A stretch of 64,000 nt of DNA. Origin: an uncultured Aquimarina sp. Lineage in GTDB: Bacteria; Bacteroidota; Bacteroidia; Flavobacteriales; Flavobacteriaceae. Under the pieces are notes generated by a model. The model searched no databases. It was given only the letters and a program-made list of their open reading frames with translations, and was not told the DNA's origin. Position numbers and translations under genes: made by a program. This document shows positions 28,796 to 37,503 of this stretch, piece by piece (the stretch's first letter is position 1; every line of letters begins with the position of its first letter). The stretch covers positions 793,040 to 857,039 of the forward strand of contig NZ_CANLYD010000001.1 in NCBI RefSeq assembly GCF_947495315.1. The letters run 5' to 3'.

Positions 28796-29950
28796 TTATT
28801 CATTACAATGTTTTTTCAATGCTTCTAAAACCATCCAATTATCGTCTCCAAATGAAACTGCTTTTTTCAAATCCGCACAAATTTTGGTCTGTTCTGATTC
28901 TGGTATTTCAGTTTCTTTAGAAGCAATTATTTGAATATCTTTTGAGTTTGATAAAGTCCGACTATTTCCAAATTCATATTTTCGGATAATTGTAAATGCT
29001 CTATTTGAATAAGCGTTTGTAAAATAAGGTTCTATTTCTATTGCTTTGTCAAAGTCTTTAAGTGCTTCTTCAAACTCAAAATTGTTCATTTTAGCGGTTC
29101 CACGTGCAAAATAACCATCTGCCCAATTTTCTTGTAACTCAATACATTTTGTATATTTTTTTATTGCTGATTTAAATTTCCTTTGTTTGTATACATCTTG
29201 AGCTTGTTTATAGTAATCGTATATTTTGTCATTGACTTTGTCTTTCTGATAAATTCCGTTTCTGTATACGTTTTTTCCTTTTAATTCTCCAGTCGAATAG
29301 TACGAAACAGATTCTCCATCCATTTTCCCGTTCAGAAAGTTTGTACGTTGTTTTAATTGTCCGTTTGGGTGGAACATTTCCCAAATTCCAATTTCTTTTC
29401 CGTTTTTGAAGTCACCTTTTTGCATTAAAGTACCGTCTTCGTAAAATCTCTTTTCAGTTCCATCTGGTAATCCATTTTCGTATTCGACTTCATCCGAAAT
29501 CATTCCATTAAAGTAATACATTTGTCGTTTACCCTTTACTCTACCATTGAATAAAACGCCTTCTCCTTGTTTTTTCCCATTAAGGTGATAATCAATAAAT
29601 GGTCCAGAATATGGCTGACTTTCATTTTTTAAATACCAAGTTCCATTTTTCTTGGTCATCAATTTTGTTGTTGGAATTGCTTTTATACTATCAGGTCTAT
29701 TTACATATTCTTTTGTAAAAACATAAATTATTCCGTCGAAGTCTTTGTATCCATTTTTTTCAATTGCTTGTTTGTCCTTTAGGATATCAACTCTGTCAAT
29801 TTCCTTTTCTGTTAATGTTCCAAACCCTTCTTTCGGTTCTTCGATAACTGGAATTGAGTCAACGATGTAAAGAACATTTTCTTCTTGGTTTTGACAAAAT
29901 CCAATTGAAGTGATAAAAGTCAGAATCGTAAGTGTTATTGTTTTTCTCAT
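28796..29950 (-). CDS. YwqK-repeat and TPR protein, secreted
   Basis: The 384-residue protein has a signal peptide (ITSIGFCQ). A run of YwqK/MORN-like repeats follows at about 120-235 (YYFNGMISDEVEYENGLPDG, FYEDGTLMQKGDFKNGKEIG, FHPNGQLKQRTNFLNGKMDG). Tetratricopeptide repeats are at about 245-345 (FARGTAKMNNFEFEEALKDF). It is related in its first part to the protein at 48959. A role in surface structure or as a toxin-neutralising factor has been proposed for YwqK proteins, but function here is unknown. Confidence 0.8.
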   Translation of the reverse strand: MRKTITLTILTFITSIGFCQNQEENVLYIVDSIPVIEEPKEGFGTLTEKEIDRVDILKDKQAIEKNGYKDFDGIIYVFTKEYVNRPDSIKAIPTTKLMTKKNGTWYLKNESQPYSGPFIDYHLNGKKQGEGVLFNGRVKGKRQMYYFNGMISDEVEYENGLPDGTEKRFYEDGTLMQKGDFKNGKEIGIWEMFHPNGQLKQRTNFLNGKMDGESVSYYSTGELKGKNVYRNGIYQKDKVNDKIYDYYKQAQDVYKQRKFKSAIKKYTKCIELQENWADGYFARGTAKMNNFEFEEALKDFDKAIEIEPYFTNAYSNRAFTIIRKYEFGNSRTLSNSKDIQIIASKETEIPESEQTKICADLKKAVSFGDDNWMVLEALKKHCNE

Positions 29951-29972
29951 TCGTGTTTTTCAGGTTGTTACT

Positions 29973-30039
29973 AACGATTGATGTATGAGTCGGAATGTCC
30001 TAAAGGGACATTCCGACTCATACATTCCTGTTACCATTT
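29973..30039 (-). repeat. attC-like site with perfect 20-bp arms
   Basis: AACG, then a perfect inverted repeat with arms at 29981-30000 and 30006-30025 around the five-base loop TAAAG, then core GTTACCATTT (30030-30039). It is the most symmetric site in the window. Confidence 0.8.
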
Positions 30040-30191
30040 GTTTTTCTTTTTTTAAAGAGTGAGTTAATTGATATTTCTATTGGAGATATCCAATTGTAAT
30101 TGTATTCAGTATCAGTAAACTGAATTTTAAGTTGATGATTTAGATAATTACAGAAAGCATCATTATAAGATATTTTATTTTCAACTAGCAT
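30018..30191 (-). CDS. Small hypothetical ORF (57 aa) ending inside a palindrome
   Basis: An ATG-initiated frame of 57 residues (MLVENKISYNDAFCN to KRKTNGNRNV). It has ordinary amino-acid composition and stops with TGA inside the right arm of the preceding palindrome. It is preceded by an in-frame stop. It could be a small cassette gene or a remnant of a longer one. No family is recognised. Confidence 0.4.
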   Translation of the reverse strand: MLVENKISYNDAFCNYLNHQLKIQFTDTEYNYNWISPIEISINSLFKKRKTNGNRNV

Positions 30192-30224
30192 TTATAGATT
30201 AACCTTTTAATCAGTTTTTAATGA

Positions 30225-30360
30225 ATCAATAGTCCGGCTATAGTTTCGTTTTGGAATTGTATACAAGGACTATTCCGCGAGAACCAAGCGTTAGTTTAAA
30301 GATATGAATTTCCGAGTGAGAAATTCACCCACAATGAATTATAGTGGTTGTTAGTTTGTG
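30225..30360 (-). repeat. Degenerate attC-like site
   Basis: The right half (GAATTTCCGAGTGAGAAATT and AATGAATTATAG before GTTGTTAGTTTG) matches the right half of the sites at 44045 and 63330. The left half (GTCCGGCTATAG) is diverged. The stretch 30361-30439 shows nothing else. Confidence 0.5.
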
Positions 30361-30439
30361 TTTTCCTATTCACAAAGTTTACTTATTTCGGGTCAGCCTA
30401 TAGTCCGATCTTTTTGTTTGAAGTAAGCTTTTAAGTTAA

Positions 30440-30853
30440 TTATTCTACCATTTGTACTTCACTTATTTGGATCATGGGTTGAATATTTGTATAGTTTGGA
30501 ACATCAGCTTTAAGTTTCTCGGAATTGGATTCCATTGAATTTTTGAAAGAGGACATAGTATTAAAGTAAAAATATCCAATTGCTACATATTGAACAGGCA
30601 TTTCTGGTGTACCATTTGCCAATCCTTTATCGATTGACATTGCCATTAAAGAATCTCCAAACAAACTTGCAGCCATAGGCATGTGTTTATTTGAATAATA
30701 ATCCATATTGAAGGTTTTATCTTCTCCATTTGGATAGAAGATGGCTACCTTAATCATCCCCTTTTTTATTTTAGAGTTGTTTAATGAAGTATTTTGCTGA
30801 CAGCTAAATAAAATTCCGATGATAATAAGCAGGGCGCTAGTTTTTATTTTCAT
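30440..30853 (-). CDS. EthD-domain lipoprotein
   Basis: A 137-residue lipoprotein (lipobox LFSC, then QQNTS). It carries an EthD-type ferredoxin-like fold (MIKVAIFYPNGEDKTFNMDYY, KHMPMAASLFG). EthD proteins form small dimeric barrels, some with degradation roles. It lies 23 bp after the 30877 gene and probably shares its transcript. Function is unknown. Confidence 0.82.
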   Translation of the reverse strand: MKIKTSALLIIIGILFSCQQNTSLNNSKIKKGMIKVAIFYPNGEDKTFNMDYYSNKHMPMAASLFGDSLMAMSIDKGLANGTPEMPVQYVAIGYFYFNTMSSFKNSMESNSEKLKADVPNYTNIQPMIQISEVQMVE

Positions 30854-30876
30854 ATTTAATTAACAGTTATATCTTT

Positions 30877-31485
30877 TTAGTTTCTTATTTCTATCAGAGA
30901 ACCACTCTCTTCTTTTACGGGTTCAAATGGTCCGTGTACACCAGACATAATAGTACTTTTTCCAGTTGTTTTATCAATAATACCTGTTCCAGAAATTAGA
31001 TAATTAGTAAAAGAGATTTGATATTCGCCTTCCTTTTCATAAATGGTTGTGTGATATGTTGTATCAAATTCCATAGTATTCTTTACAAATTTAATTTTCA
31101 TTCTCTCTTCTTGTGTTGGTATATAAAAGGAATTGATTAGAAAATTATTGTCAATAGGATATATAGCTTCATTTATTATATCAATAGAAAAATTGTATAT
31201 AAAATGATTCTCTGATTTACCTAATGGAACATATTTAAAGATTCTTCTATATTTAATTAAAATACTTTTCTTATTTGACCAAGCTGTTATGATGAAGTCA
31301 TTCATATTTATTTTTAAAACAGGATATTTTTTTTCTAAAATAGTATTAGCTATTTCAATGATAGAATCTTTACCTAAAACTCTTAAGTTCTCTGTTTTAA
31401 TTTGCATATTTTGATTTTGAGAAAAAGTAGTAGTACTGTTAATTATAGTAATGAATATCAATAAAATAATCTTTCGTAGTTTCAT
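30877..31485 (-). CDS. Hypothetical secreted protein (202 aa)
   Basis: It has a signal peptide (FITIINSTTTFSQ) and a mostly beta-strand body with YRRIFKYVPLGK and FEPVKEESGSL near the end. I do not recognise a family. It is the promoter-proximal gene of a two-gene cassette with the EthD lipoprotein. Confidence 0.6.
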   Translation of the reverse strand: MKLRKIILLIFITIINSTTTFSQNQNMQIKTENLRVLGKDSIIEIANTILEKKYPVLKINMNDFIITAWSNKKSILIKYRRIFKYVPLGKSENHFIYNFSIDIINEAIYPIDNNFLINSFYIPTQEERMKIKFVKNTMEFDTTYHTTIYEKEGEYQISFTNYLISGTGIIDKTTGKSTIMSGVHGPFEPVKEESGSLIEIRN

Positions 31486-31503
31486 TTTTACAGAATGTAT
31501 TAT

Positions 31504-31600
31504 AACAATGAGTGCATGTTTTGTTTGGTGATAATCGTTTGCGTAATGATAGTAAAGACAAACTATTTATCAAATGAAATCATACAGAGTGTTGTGTGAA
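31504..31600 (-). repeat. Degenerate attC-like site
   Basis: It begins ATAACAATGAGTGCATG and its right arm CATACAGAGTGTTGTGTGAA is a loose inverted copy. The right core GTTGTGTGAA (31591-31600) pairs at 8 of 10 positions with the bases before AACG at 32243, across the methyltransferase gene. Confidence 0.45.
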
Positions 31601-31610
31601 ATATTTTTAT

Positions 31611-32213
31611 TCATTCCTTTTTGCATTTTATCAAATACATTGGCTGATTTTCATTCACTTCATTGAATTCAAAAAGACCAAAGCCATTAAATTCTGCTTT
31701 TAGCGATTCTTGGTCGTAATAAAAAATCTTTGCTCCTTTGTGAAATTCATAACGGTCTTTTTCAATTGGTTTTCCCTTTCCGAAATTCGGTGCATTTTTT
31801 GTTATGGCTGTAAAAACCATATAACCGTTTTTATTCAGTTGGTTATAACAGTCACTTATCAGTTTCGATCTGTCATTTTTGTCGAGAAGATGAATAAGTG
31901 CGTAACAAAATACTCCATCATATTTTTTACTATCAAAAGGCATTTCAGTTACAGAACCGTGATGAATAGTCATATCCGTTCCATAATTTTTATGAGCCAA
32001 ATCAATAGCGGTTTTGGAAATTTCAATTCCGGTTATATCAATTTCGTTTTCTTTAAAAATTTGTGCATTTCGTCCGTATCCAATTCCGGGAATAAGAATA
32101 TTTTTCACCGAGTTTTTTAAAAAGAAATCTTTTGTCAGAATAGCAGATTTTGAAGGTTCAAATCCCCACATTTCTTGTTTGTCAATAAAGTTCTCTTCCC
32201 AAAATTCTGTCAT
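31611..32213 (-). CDS. Class I SAM-dependent methyltransferase
   Basis: The protein (about 200 residues) has motif I NILIPGIGYGRNAQIF, ITGIEISKTAIDLA, and FDGV-like motif KYDGVFCYALIHLL. It looks like a thiopurine or tellurite-resistance-like methyltransferase. I choose the start at 32213 (MTEFWEENFIDKQEMWGF), because the longer frame to 32348 runs through the neighbouring palindromic site. Substrate is unknown. Confidence 0.85.
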   Translation of the reverse strand: MTEFWEENFIDKQEMWGFEPSKSAILTKDFFLKNSVKNILIPGIGYGRNAQIFKENEIDITGIEISKTAIDLAHKNYGTDMTIHHGSVTEMPFDSKKYDGVFCYALIHLLDKNDRSKLISDCYNQLNKNGYMVFTAITKNAPNFGKGKPIEKDRYEFHKGAKIFYYDQESLKAEFNGFGLFEFNEVNENQPMYLIKCKKE

Positions 32214-32242
32214 TGTTCTTGATGTTTGGTCATATTGCACAA

Positions 32243-32377
32243 AACGTGTTTGTGTATGGTTAGTTGCGTTGGCTAGGTTAAAGTTAGTAAAAGGAAACGA
32301 ACCAGAGGAAAATCCATAGGATTTTCTGAGTATGCACGCAACTAGCAATTAATTATACACATCTTTGTTAGTCTTTG
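32243..32377 (-). repeat. attC-like site, GTGTATGGTTAGTTGCG type
   Basis: AACG then GTGTATGGTTAGTTGCGT. The right arm ACGCAACTAGCAATTAATT is followed by ATACAC and core GTTAGTCTTTG (32367-32377). The centre holds a second hairpin (GAAAATCCATAGGATTTTC). Confidence 0.75.
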
Positions 32378-32480
32378 GTTATTTCTTAGTTTTTATAACA
32401 CGTGAAATTATTTGTCGTAAAAACTGTAACAATCATGCAAGAAAATAATCTTTAAAAAAAAGCAAATAATCTTAACAATT

Positions 32481-33398
32481 ATGAAATTACATAAAAAACT
32501 ATTGACCATTATTTTTCTCATTGCACCATTGATATTTTATTCACAAGCAGAATCAATTTTCAATGGTATTAAATTGAATGAATCATTAGAAGGAGTGGCT
32601 AAAAAATTAGGTGAAATATCAAAAACTGTGGATACCTTATCTATTGACAGACCAAGTTTTCCTTTAGCAAAAGCAAAAGAGGAACACCTAATCTGTTCTA
32701 TAGTAAAGACTGATAATGGAATAATTAATAAGGTGGTATTTACATTTGCCGATAACAAGCTTAAATATATAGAAGCTAGGGGGAATGTACAGAAAGTATT
32801 TGTAAATAAGCGTATTGATACTGCAAGAGTCTATTTGGATTATGATGTCTATGTTGAGGATGGTTTATTTTTAAAGAATAATAAGAACATCGCTAGAATA
32901 CTGACTCAAGAAGCAATACATACTAATTTGTTCGCTTGGGAAAATCCATACCTTAATTCCGGCTATAAGGATGAAATAAAACCTAATGATTCAAATCAAA
33001 TTCCAGCATTTCTTAAAATAGGAGCATCTATTGATGAATTGAAGCCATTATTGGACGCAAAGAGTGAATTTACGAATACGGAAAAACTAGATGGATCTGA
33101 TCCCAATGCTCAAATTCAGATAAATTGTTTTGGGATTTCATATTTAGGATTTCCAAGAAAAATTGAGGCAAGGTTTGGAGATAATAAACTCAATGTAGTA
33201 TGGATTTTAACAGGAAAAGGAGAAGAGGACAGAATTCGGAACGCCTTGATTAATCAGTATGGAGATCCTATTTTTGTTAATAAGGACTGGGAGATTTTTA
33301 ATAATTGGCAAATTGGTTTAAGAAAAGATAAACCTGAAGTTTTACTTATAGAAAAGAATATAGGATTAGAATATAAAACGAGTTATTTTAAACAGTGA
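32481..33398 (+). CDS. Hypothetical secreted protein (305 aa), opposite orientation
   Basis: A signal peptide (LIAPLIFYSQ) is followed by a mixed alpha/beta body; I do not recognise the family. It is the only non-transposase gene read on the plus strand in the array. Its flanks GTTAGTCTTTG and GAAGGCTAAC match as an inverted pair at 8 of 10 bases, so it looks like a cassette whose gene faces the other way. Confidence 0.65.
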   Translation: MKLHKKLLTIIFLIAPLIFYSQAESIFNGIKLNESLEGVAKKLGEISKTVDTLSIDRPSFPLAKAKEEHLICSIVKTDNGIINKVVFTFADNKLKYIEARGNVQKVFVNKRIDTARVYLDYDVYVEDGLFLKNNKNIARILTQEAIHTNLFAWENPYLNSGYKDEIKPNDSNQIPAFLKIGASIDELKPLLDAKSEFTNTEKLDGSDPNAQIQINCFGISYLGFPRKIEARFGDNKLNVVWILTGKGEEDRIRNALINQYGDPIFVNKDWEIFNNWQIGLRKDKPEVLLIEKNIGLEYKTSYFKQ

Positions 33399-33459
33399 TT
33401 TCCGTTTAACTAATTTAAATAACTCTATGCTAGCTAGTAAGTTTTTCATAATGAAGGCT

Positions 33460-33482
33460 AACGTTCTAAATAAACACTCGTT
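33460..33482 (-). repeat. Half attC-like site (left end only)
   Basis: GCTAACGTTCTAAATAAACAC is a left end without body or right core; the GNAT stop codon follows at once. The rest of the site was probably deleted. Confidence 0.4.
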
Positions 33483-34019
33483 TTAATGGCGTTTATTTTT
33501 TTTAATAAGCTTTTGATCACACCAATACCAGACGGCATCTTCACTACCAGATTCGTAGGGAGCAAACTTGTCGAATTCCATCCCAACTTTTTCCATTACT
33601 CTAATCGACGCTTTATTTTCTTTCATTGCAATGGCAATTATCTTTCTTAATTTGAGAGAGTCAAATCCATAAGTCAAAATTGCATCAGATGCTTCCGTTG
33701 CCAAACCTGAACCCCAAAATTCAGGCAAGAATCTATAGCCAAGGTCAATTTCATCAAATTCTGGTAGATACGCCAAACCAGCCCAACCTACAAATTGCAT
33801 CCCTTTTTTTAGAACAGTAGCCCACCTACCGTATCCATACTTCTCATAATCGTTAATTCTTGTCCGTATTGCCTTTTCTATTTCTTCTCTAGATTCAACC
33901 ACAGGTTCTCCAGTATACTTTTGTACCTCTGGATTTGAATGCAACTTAAATAGTTCCTCTTTGTCATCCAAAGTGATTTCTCTTAAGAATAACCTTTCTG
34001 TTTCGATCAAGTTTTTCAC
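33483..34019 (-). CDS. GNAT acetyltransferase (RimJ/RimL-like)
   Basis: An acetyltransferase of about 178 residues: ETERLFLREITLDD, LGYRFLPEFWGSGLATEASDAI (acetyl-CoA loop), VMEKVGMEF. I prefer the GTG start at 34019 (reading MKNLIETERL) over 34067, since the longer frame enters the adjoining palindrome. The acceptor is unknown. Confidence 0.88.
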   Translation of the reverse strand: MKNLIETERLFLREITLDDKEELFKLHSNPEVQKYTGEPVVESREEIEKAIRTRINDYEKYGYGRWATVLKKGMQFVGWAGLAYLPEFDEIDLGYRFLPEFWGSGLATEASDAILTYGFDSLKLRKIIAIAMKENKASIRVMEKVGMEFDKFAPYESGSEDAVWYWCDQKLIKKNKRH

Positions 34020-34030
34020 TTTTTGCTTAT

Positions 34031-34216
34031 AATGTTTAGCTATGCATAGCGCGAAGTAGAAAATCACTGGTTTTCAAGCTGGCACTTATCCAAAGTTTAT
34101 ATTTTGTTTTTATCTTTTCTAAAATACTAAATTTAATACTTTGGCTATAAACCAACATAAGCAATGACTTTTCGACTGAGCAAAAAAACCGCATTATCGC
34201 ATAGGTGTTGTCAGCC
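34031..34216 (-). repeat. attC-like site, long type
   Basis: AATG instead of AACG, then TTTAGCTATGCATAGCG. The right part GCAATGACTTTTCG resembles the site at the right window edge. The central TTATATTTTGTTTTTATC is shared with sites at 42519, 56084 and 58618. Core GTTGTCAGCC is at 34207-34216. Confidence 0.65.
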
Positions 34217-34220
34217 ATAG

Positions 34221-34729
34221 TTATTTTTTTGATTCAACTTTAGATTCTAAGTAAATTTCGCCATTAACTTCAAAAACCGCAATCATAGTCAATTCCAAAT
34301 CAGAAAGGTCATCACAACAAATTCCGTATTCATCCTTTTCGGTATAAATTTCAGAATAAGCTTTGCTTAGTTCAAGTACAAGGTCTTTTCTATTAAATCC
34401 GTTATTATTCTGTATTTCATAGCCAATTTGTTTTTTCAATGGGAAATTTATAAGAAGTATGGCCTTGGTACTATCAATAACTGATATATCAGCACCATAT
34501 AATTTATTTAGTTCTGGATTTGCTAAATTTATTCCGCCAACACCACCTTTTTTTCGAATATACTTTTTTCCGTTTTCTCCTTCTATTTGAAATGGGTTTG
34601 CTGAAAACTATCATTCCGCCATACATCAAATCAGGTTTTATTATGTCAAAACTCTTATCAGATATTGTCTTTTCTCCACAACTAATAAAGTTTATAATTA
34701 TAAATACAAGTAAACTATTTTTTTTCCAT
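34221..34729 (-). pseudogene. Lipoprotein gene with two frameshifts
   Basis: An intact frame covers only the last 72 residues (34221-34439). Upstream, other frames give a lipoprotein start (KKNSLLVFIIINFISCGEKT), then DLMYGGMIVF, then NPFQIEGENGKKYIRKKGG leading into the C-terminal frame. Breaks are in the A8 run next to the ATG at 34727-34729 and near 34598-34605 (one base off). Joined, it would be a lipoprotein of about 165 residues. It resembles secreted proteins of this array, but the family is unknown. Confidence 0.65.
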
Positions 34730-34740
34730 AATATACTGAT

Positions 34741-34945
34741 AACGTATCATATAAGAAACGTAGGGTAGTGGTAAGCACTTCGTTTCGATTTAGTATTGAG
34801 CCAAATATAAATATTTTGCTTTTTTCATTTTTAATAAATGCTAAATTTTATATTTGGCGACTTTGCAAATAAGCACAAGCCTTTCGATTTACTACAAATT
34901 GTCCTATGTTTCCTTTATACATCTTATACACAGGCTATACACTAT
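34741..34945 (-). repeat. attC-like site, long type with weak right end
   Basis: AACGTATCATATAAG opens it. The centre (GCCAAATATAAA...TATATTTGGCGACTTTGC) has the inner stem of the long-type sites, and the right arm is CTTTATACATCTTATACAC. A clear GTT core is missing. Confidence 0.5.
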
Positions 34946-34955
34946 TTTTTAATTA

Positions 34956-35606
34956 TTAAAGCCAGCCATAGTATATATATACTAAAAAAACAGTGTCAAT
35001 AAATCCGTGAACAGCAATATTGAACCACAAATCGCTTTTGCGGATATGAAAAATTACAGCCAAAAGCATACCTGTAATACCTGATAAAATCTGTCCACTT
35101 ATTCCTTGATATGCGTGTATCCAGCCAAAAATAAATCCAAATAGTAGAATGTTAATAGCAAGACTAATTTTACTTGATCCAAAAAACTTAGTAAACTGCC
35201 TCATTAGGTACCCTCTAAATACAATTTCTTCACCGAACGCAGCTGAAGTCCAAATAAGAGCAAGTAAACTTAGAGTAGCAGGCAAGTTTCCTTTATAAAT
35301 TTCGAATTCGGAAAAATCTATCGGTTGCCTTGTAAGATAGGTAACACTTGGCATCATTACATAACCATAAAATAGGAAGATAGCTATACCCAATAGTGGC
35401 GCTATGATTAATAGGTTCTTTATGTTTATTCTTTTACGCTGAAAACCTAAAGAACTAAAAAGCTCTTTTTTGTATTCTATCGCACTTGCTATTAATAGTA
35501 TTAAAGCAGCTATAATCATTTGAAAATATCCTGATAGGTATAAAATACAACAAAGAACTATAGCGATTACTGGTGTTAATTTTGAAGTTAAAAAAGTTTT
35601 ATTCAT
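34956..35606 (-). CDS. CPBP-family intramembrane metalloprotease
   Basis: The 216-residue protein has six or so transmembrane helices and the CPBP (Rce1-like) motifs EEIVFRGYLMR and, later, IFGWIHAYQG with the second metal ligand His. Family members cleave prenylated or bacteriocin-related peptides or give self-immunity. A second, different CPBP gene occurs in this array at 45628. Confidence 0.9.
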   Translation of the reverse strand: MNKTFLTSKLTPVIAIVLCCILYLSGYFQMIIAALILLIASAIEYKKELFSSLGFQRKRINIKNLLIIAPLLGIAIFLFYGYVMMPSVTYLTRQPIDFSEFEIYKGNLPATLSLLALIWTSAAFGEEIVFRGYLMRQFTKFFGSSKISLAINILLFGFIFGWIHAYQGISGQILSGITGMLLAVIFHIRKSDLWFNIAVHGFIDTVFLVYIYYGWL

Positions 35607-35721
35607 TTTTTTATCGTTTTTAATTTTAAGCGAATTAATAACGATACATCAAGAAAAACAGGGGTAAACTGGTCATTTTAACTGAATGGTATCAAAATAA
35701 CGGCTGAATAATCATTGCATT

Positions 35722-36549
35722 TTATAGTTTATTATTAAACCAGTTCATAAATTCTTGTTTTTTATATCTACTGATATTTATTTGAAAAGCATTTTTGTCA
35801 GAGATTGTAGGTTTGAGCAGAACTGATAATTTTCCGTTTTCTATCGATTTTATTTGCTCAACCGAGCGAGGGTGAAGTATAGTTTGTCTATTGGCTCTAT
35901 AAAAACTTTGGTCACTAACTTCGTTTTCAACTTCATTGAGTGTGAAATCTGTAAAAATTGTAGTTCCATCAGTTTTTACAATATATACTATCTTGTTTTC
36001 ACTATAAATAAAGGCAATTTCAGGATACTTAACTAAAGTTATTTTACCTCCTTGCTCAACTTTAAGCGTACCTTTTATGGAGGTAAGTTTGTGAAGTTTA
36101 TAAATATCAATTGAAAATAAAAGAGCAATTCCGAGAGTGCAAATTAGTAGTGAGACTGAAAGTCCCCTTAGTAGATGATAAATACTGTATGATTCGATTC
36201 CATTAATCAAACCATTTAGACCAAAATATAAAAATAGATATAGTATCATAATATAACCCAAAGTTGAAAATAGGAAACGTAATAGTAGTTGCGTGTTAAT
36301 TTTTTTAGTGAAGTATTTGTTTTTAAAATATATGAAATTAAAGCGAGCAATAAGAATTATAATAATTCCTGTAATTATTGATGCAACAATAGGGAATAAG
36401 GGAAATTTGTAGTTTTTGTTAAATGGAAAATTTTCTGGCTCAAAAAGATGGTTTGACAAAATAGAAAGTATTACAACTATAAAGCCATTTCTAACCCAAA
36501 AATTTGAAAAACTAATATGTTTTTTAAAAAAACTGTTTATTGAATTCAT
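35722..36549 (-). CDS. Membrane LytTR-domain regulator
   Basis: The 275-residue protein has four transmembrane helices (about 18-160) followed directly by a LytTR DNA-binding domain (about 175-270; YRANRQTILHPRSVEQIKSI). There is no receiver domain, so it resembles the membrane LytTR regulators often found next to their own targets. The nearest genes are unrelated cassettes. Confidence 0.85.
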   Translation of the reverse strand: MNSINSFFKKHISFSNFWVRNGFIVVILSILSNHLFEPENFPFNKNYKFPLFPIVASIITGIIIILIARFNFIYFKNKYFTKKINTQLLLRFLFSTLGYIMILYLFLYFGLNGLINGIESYSIYHLLRGLSVSLLICTLGIALLFSIDIYKLHKLTSIKGTLKVEQGGKITLVKYPEIAFIYSENKIVYIVKTDGTTIFTDFTLNEVENEVSDQSFYRANRQTILHPRSVEQIKSIENGKLSVLLKPTISDKNAFQINISRYKKQEFMNWFNNKL

Positions 36550-36569
36550 GTAAGATTTGAATATATCTT

Positions 36570-36648
36570 TTGGTTTTTTGAGTTTAGTTTAAAGGCTCTG
36601 AACTTTGGGTTAAGAACCAAAACTCGCATTAATTATAGCTATTTTTAC
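36570..36648 (-). repeat. Right half of a long-type attC-like site
   Basis: GGGTTAAGAACCAAAACTCG and ATTAATTATAGC match the right half of the site at 58618. The left half is short and the final GTT core is lost. Confidence 0.4.
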
Positions 36649-37418
36649 CTGCTGGCTTTTTCTAAATTCCACATTCCGAAAGTGTTTCCAAATAGTTCGT
36701 GGTCTTTGTTTGGCTGGTTTTTCTGTTCAGTTATTTTAAAAGTAGGCCATTCTTCACTTGGAGAAAATGTATGATTTTCTTTAAGTTTAGGTTTATCCAT
36801 TAAAACGAAGTAATTAAAAGATTTTATTAATGTAATAGCATCATTAAAATCTTCGCCAACTATTATTGTATCTTTTAATCCTAAGTTGTGCATTCCACAA
36901 GAGTAAATGTGACCTTGTTCATTAGATATAGAATCTAACACATACATTTCATACAGATTAGATTCTTCAAAATCGGTTAATAAATGAATCCAATGTTCTT
37001 TCATAAAAGCTTTACCTGCTGATTCAACTTTAATTCCAATTCCACCAGATTTTAAAATTGCTTTTCCTGCTTTTGCAATTTCTAAAGCGCTTTCTATATT
37101 TCCAGTCTCATAAGATAAATAAATGACAAAATTATGTTTATCTATTTCATTTAAAAAATCATCCGATAATTGGTTTGTCATTCCAGCCCATTTGAAAGAA
37201 TTTCTCATTCTATCATCTCTTTCGCAAATTTCTAATTTAAATCCTTGATTGGTTTTTAGGTTTAGTAATATCATACCTGCAAAAATGAATTCATTTAGAT
37301 TGTTTTCTGCAATAGAGGACACTATTTCATTTCTATCAGTCCAATTACCAGGAATACAAAGTATCGTTTTAGTAGTCAATTTAGATGGTTTATTTTTTTT
37401 CTTAAATATATCGAACAT
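36645..37418 (-). CDS. DUF4261-type protein
   Basis: A 257-residue soluble protein. Segments TILCIPGNWTDRNEIVSSI, FVIYLSYETGNIESALEIAKAG and GIGIKVESAGKA recall the DUF4261 family. These proteins are often near polymorphic-toxin or immunity genes, but no activity is known. It is flanked by attC-like sites. Confidence 0.7.
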   Translation of the reverse strand: MFDIFKKKNKPSKLTTKTILCIPGNWTDRNEIVSSIAENNLNEFIFAGMILLNLKTNQGFKLEICERDDRMRNSFKWAGMTNQLSDDFLNEIDKHNFVIYLSYETGNIESALEIAKAGKAILKSGGIGIKVESAGKAFMKEHWIHLLTDFEESNLYEMYVLDSISNEQGHIYSCGMHNLGLKDTIIVGEDFNDAITLIKSFNYFVLMDKPKLKENHTFSPSEEWPTFKITEQKNQPNKDHELFGNTFGMWNLEKASR

Positions 37419-37436
37419 TTTTTTGTACTTGTAGGT

Positions 37437-37501
37437 AACGTCTGTTGTATAGTGTGTTTGCGTCCCGAAGGGAGCAAATGAATTATAAATTGTTAGCGCT
37501 A
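37437..37501 (-). repeat. Short attC-like site, CCCGAAGGGAGC type
   Basis: AACGTCTGTTGTATAG, inner hairpin TTTGCGTCCCGAAGGGAGCAAA, then AATTATAAATT and core GTTAGCGCTA (37492-37501). The same short type occurs at 40492, 41832 and 51180. Confidence 0.8.
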
Positions 37502-37503
37502 GC

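Noticed and set aside
32214..32348. Extended N-terminus of the methyltransferase
   Set aside because: These residues are encoded by the attC-like site and have no resemblance to the family; MTEFWEEN at 32213 is the natural start.
34036..34218. Short open frame inside the site at 34031
   Set aside because: It is wholly encoded by the palindromic element, with no recognisable protein features.
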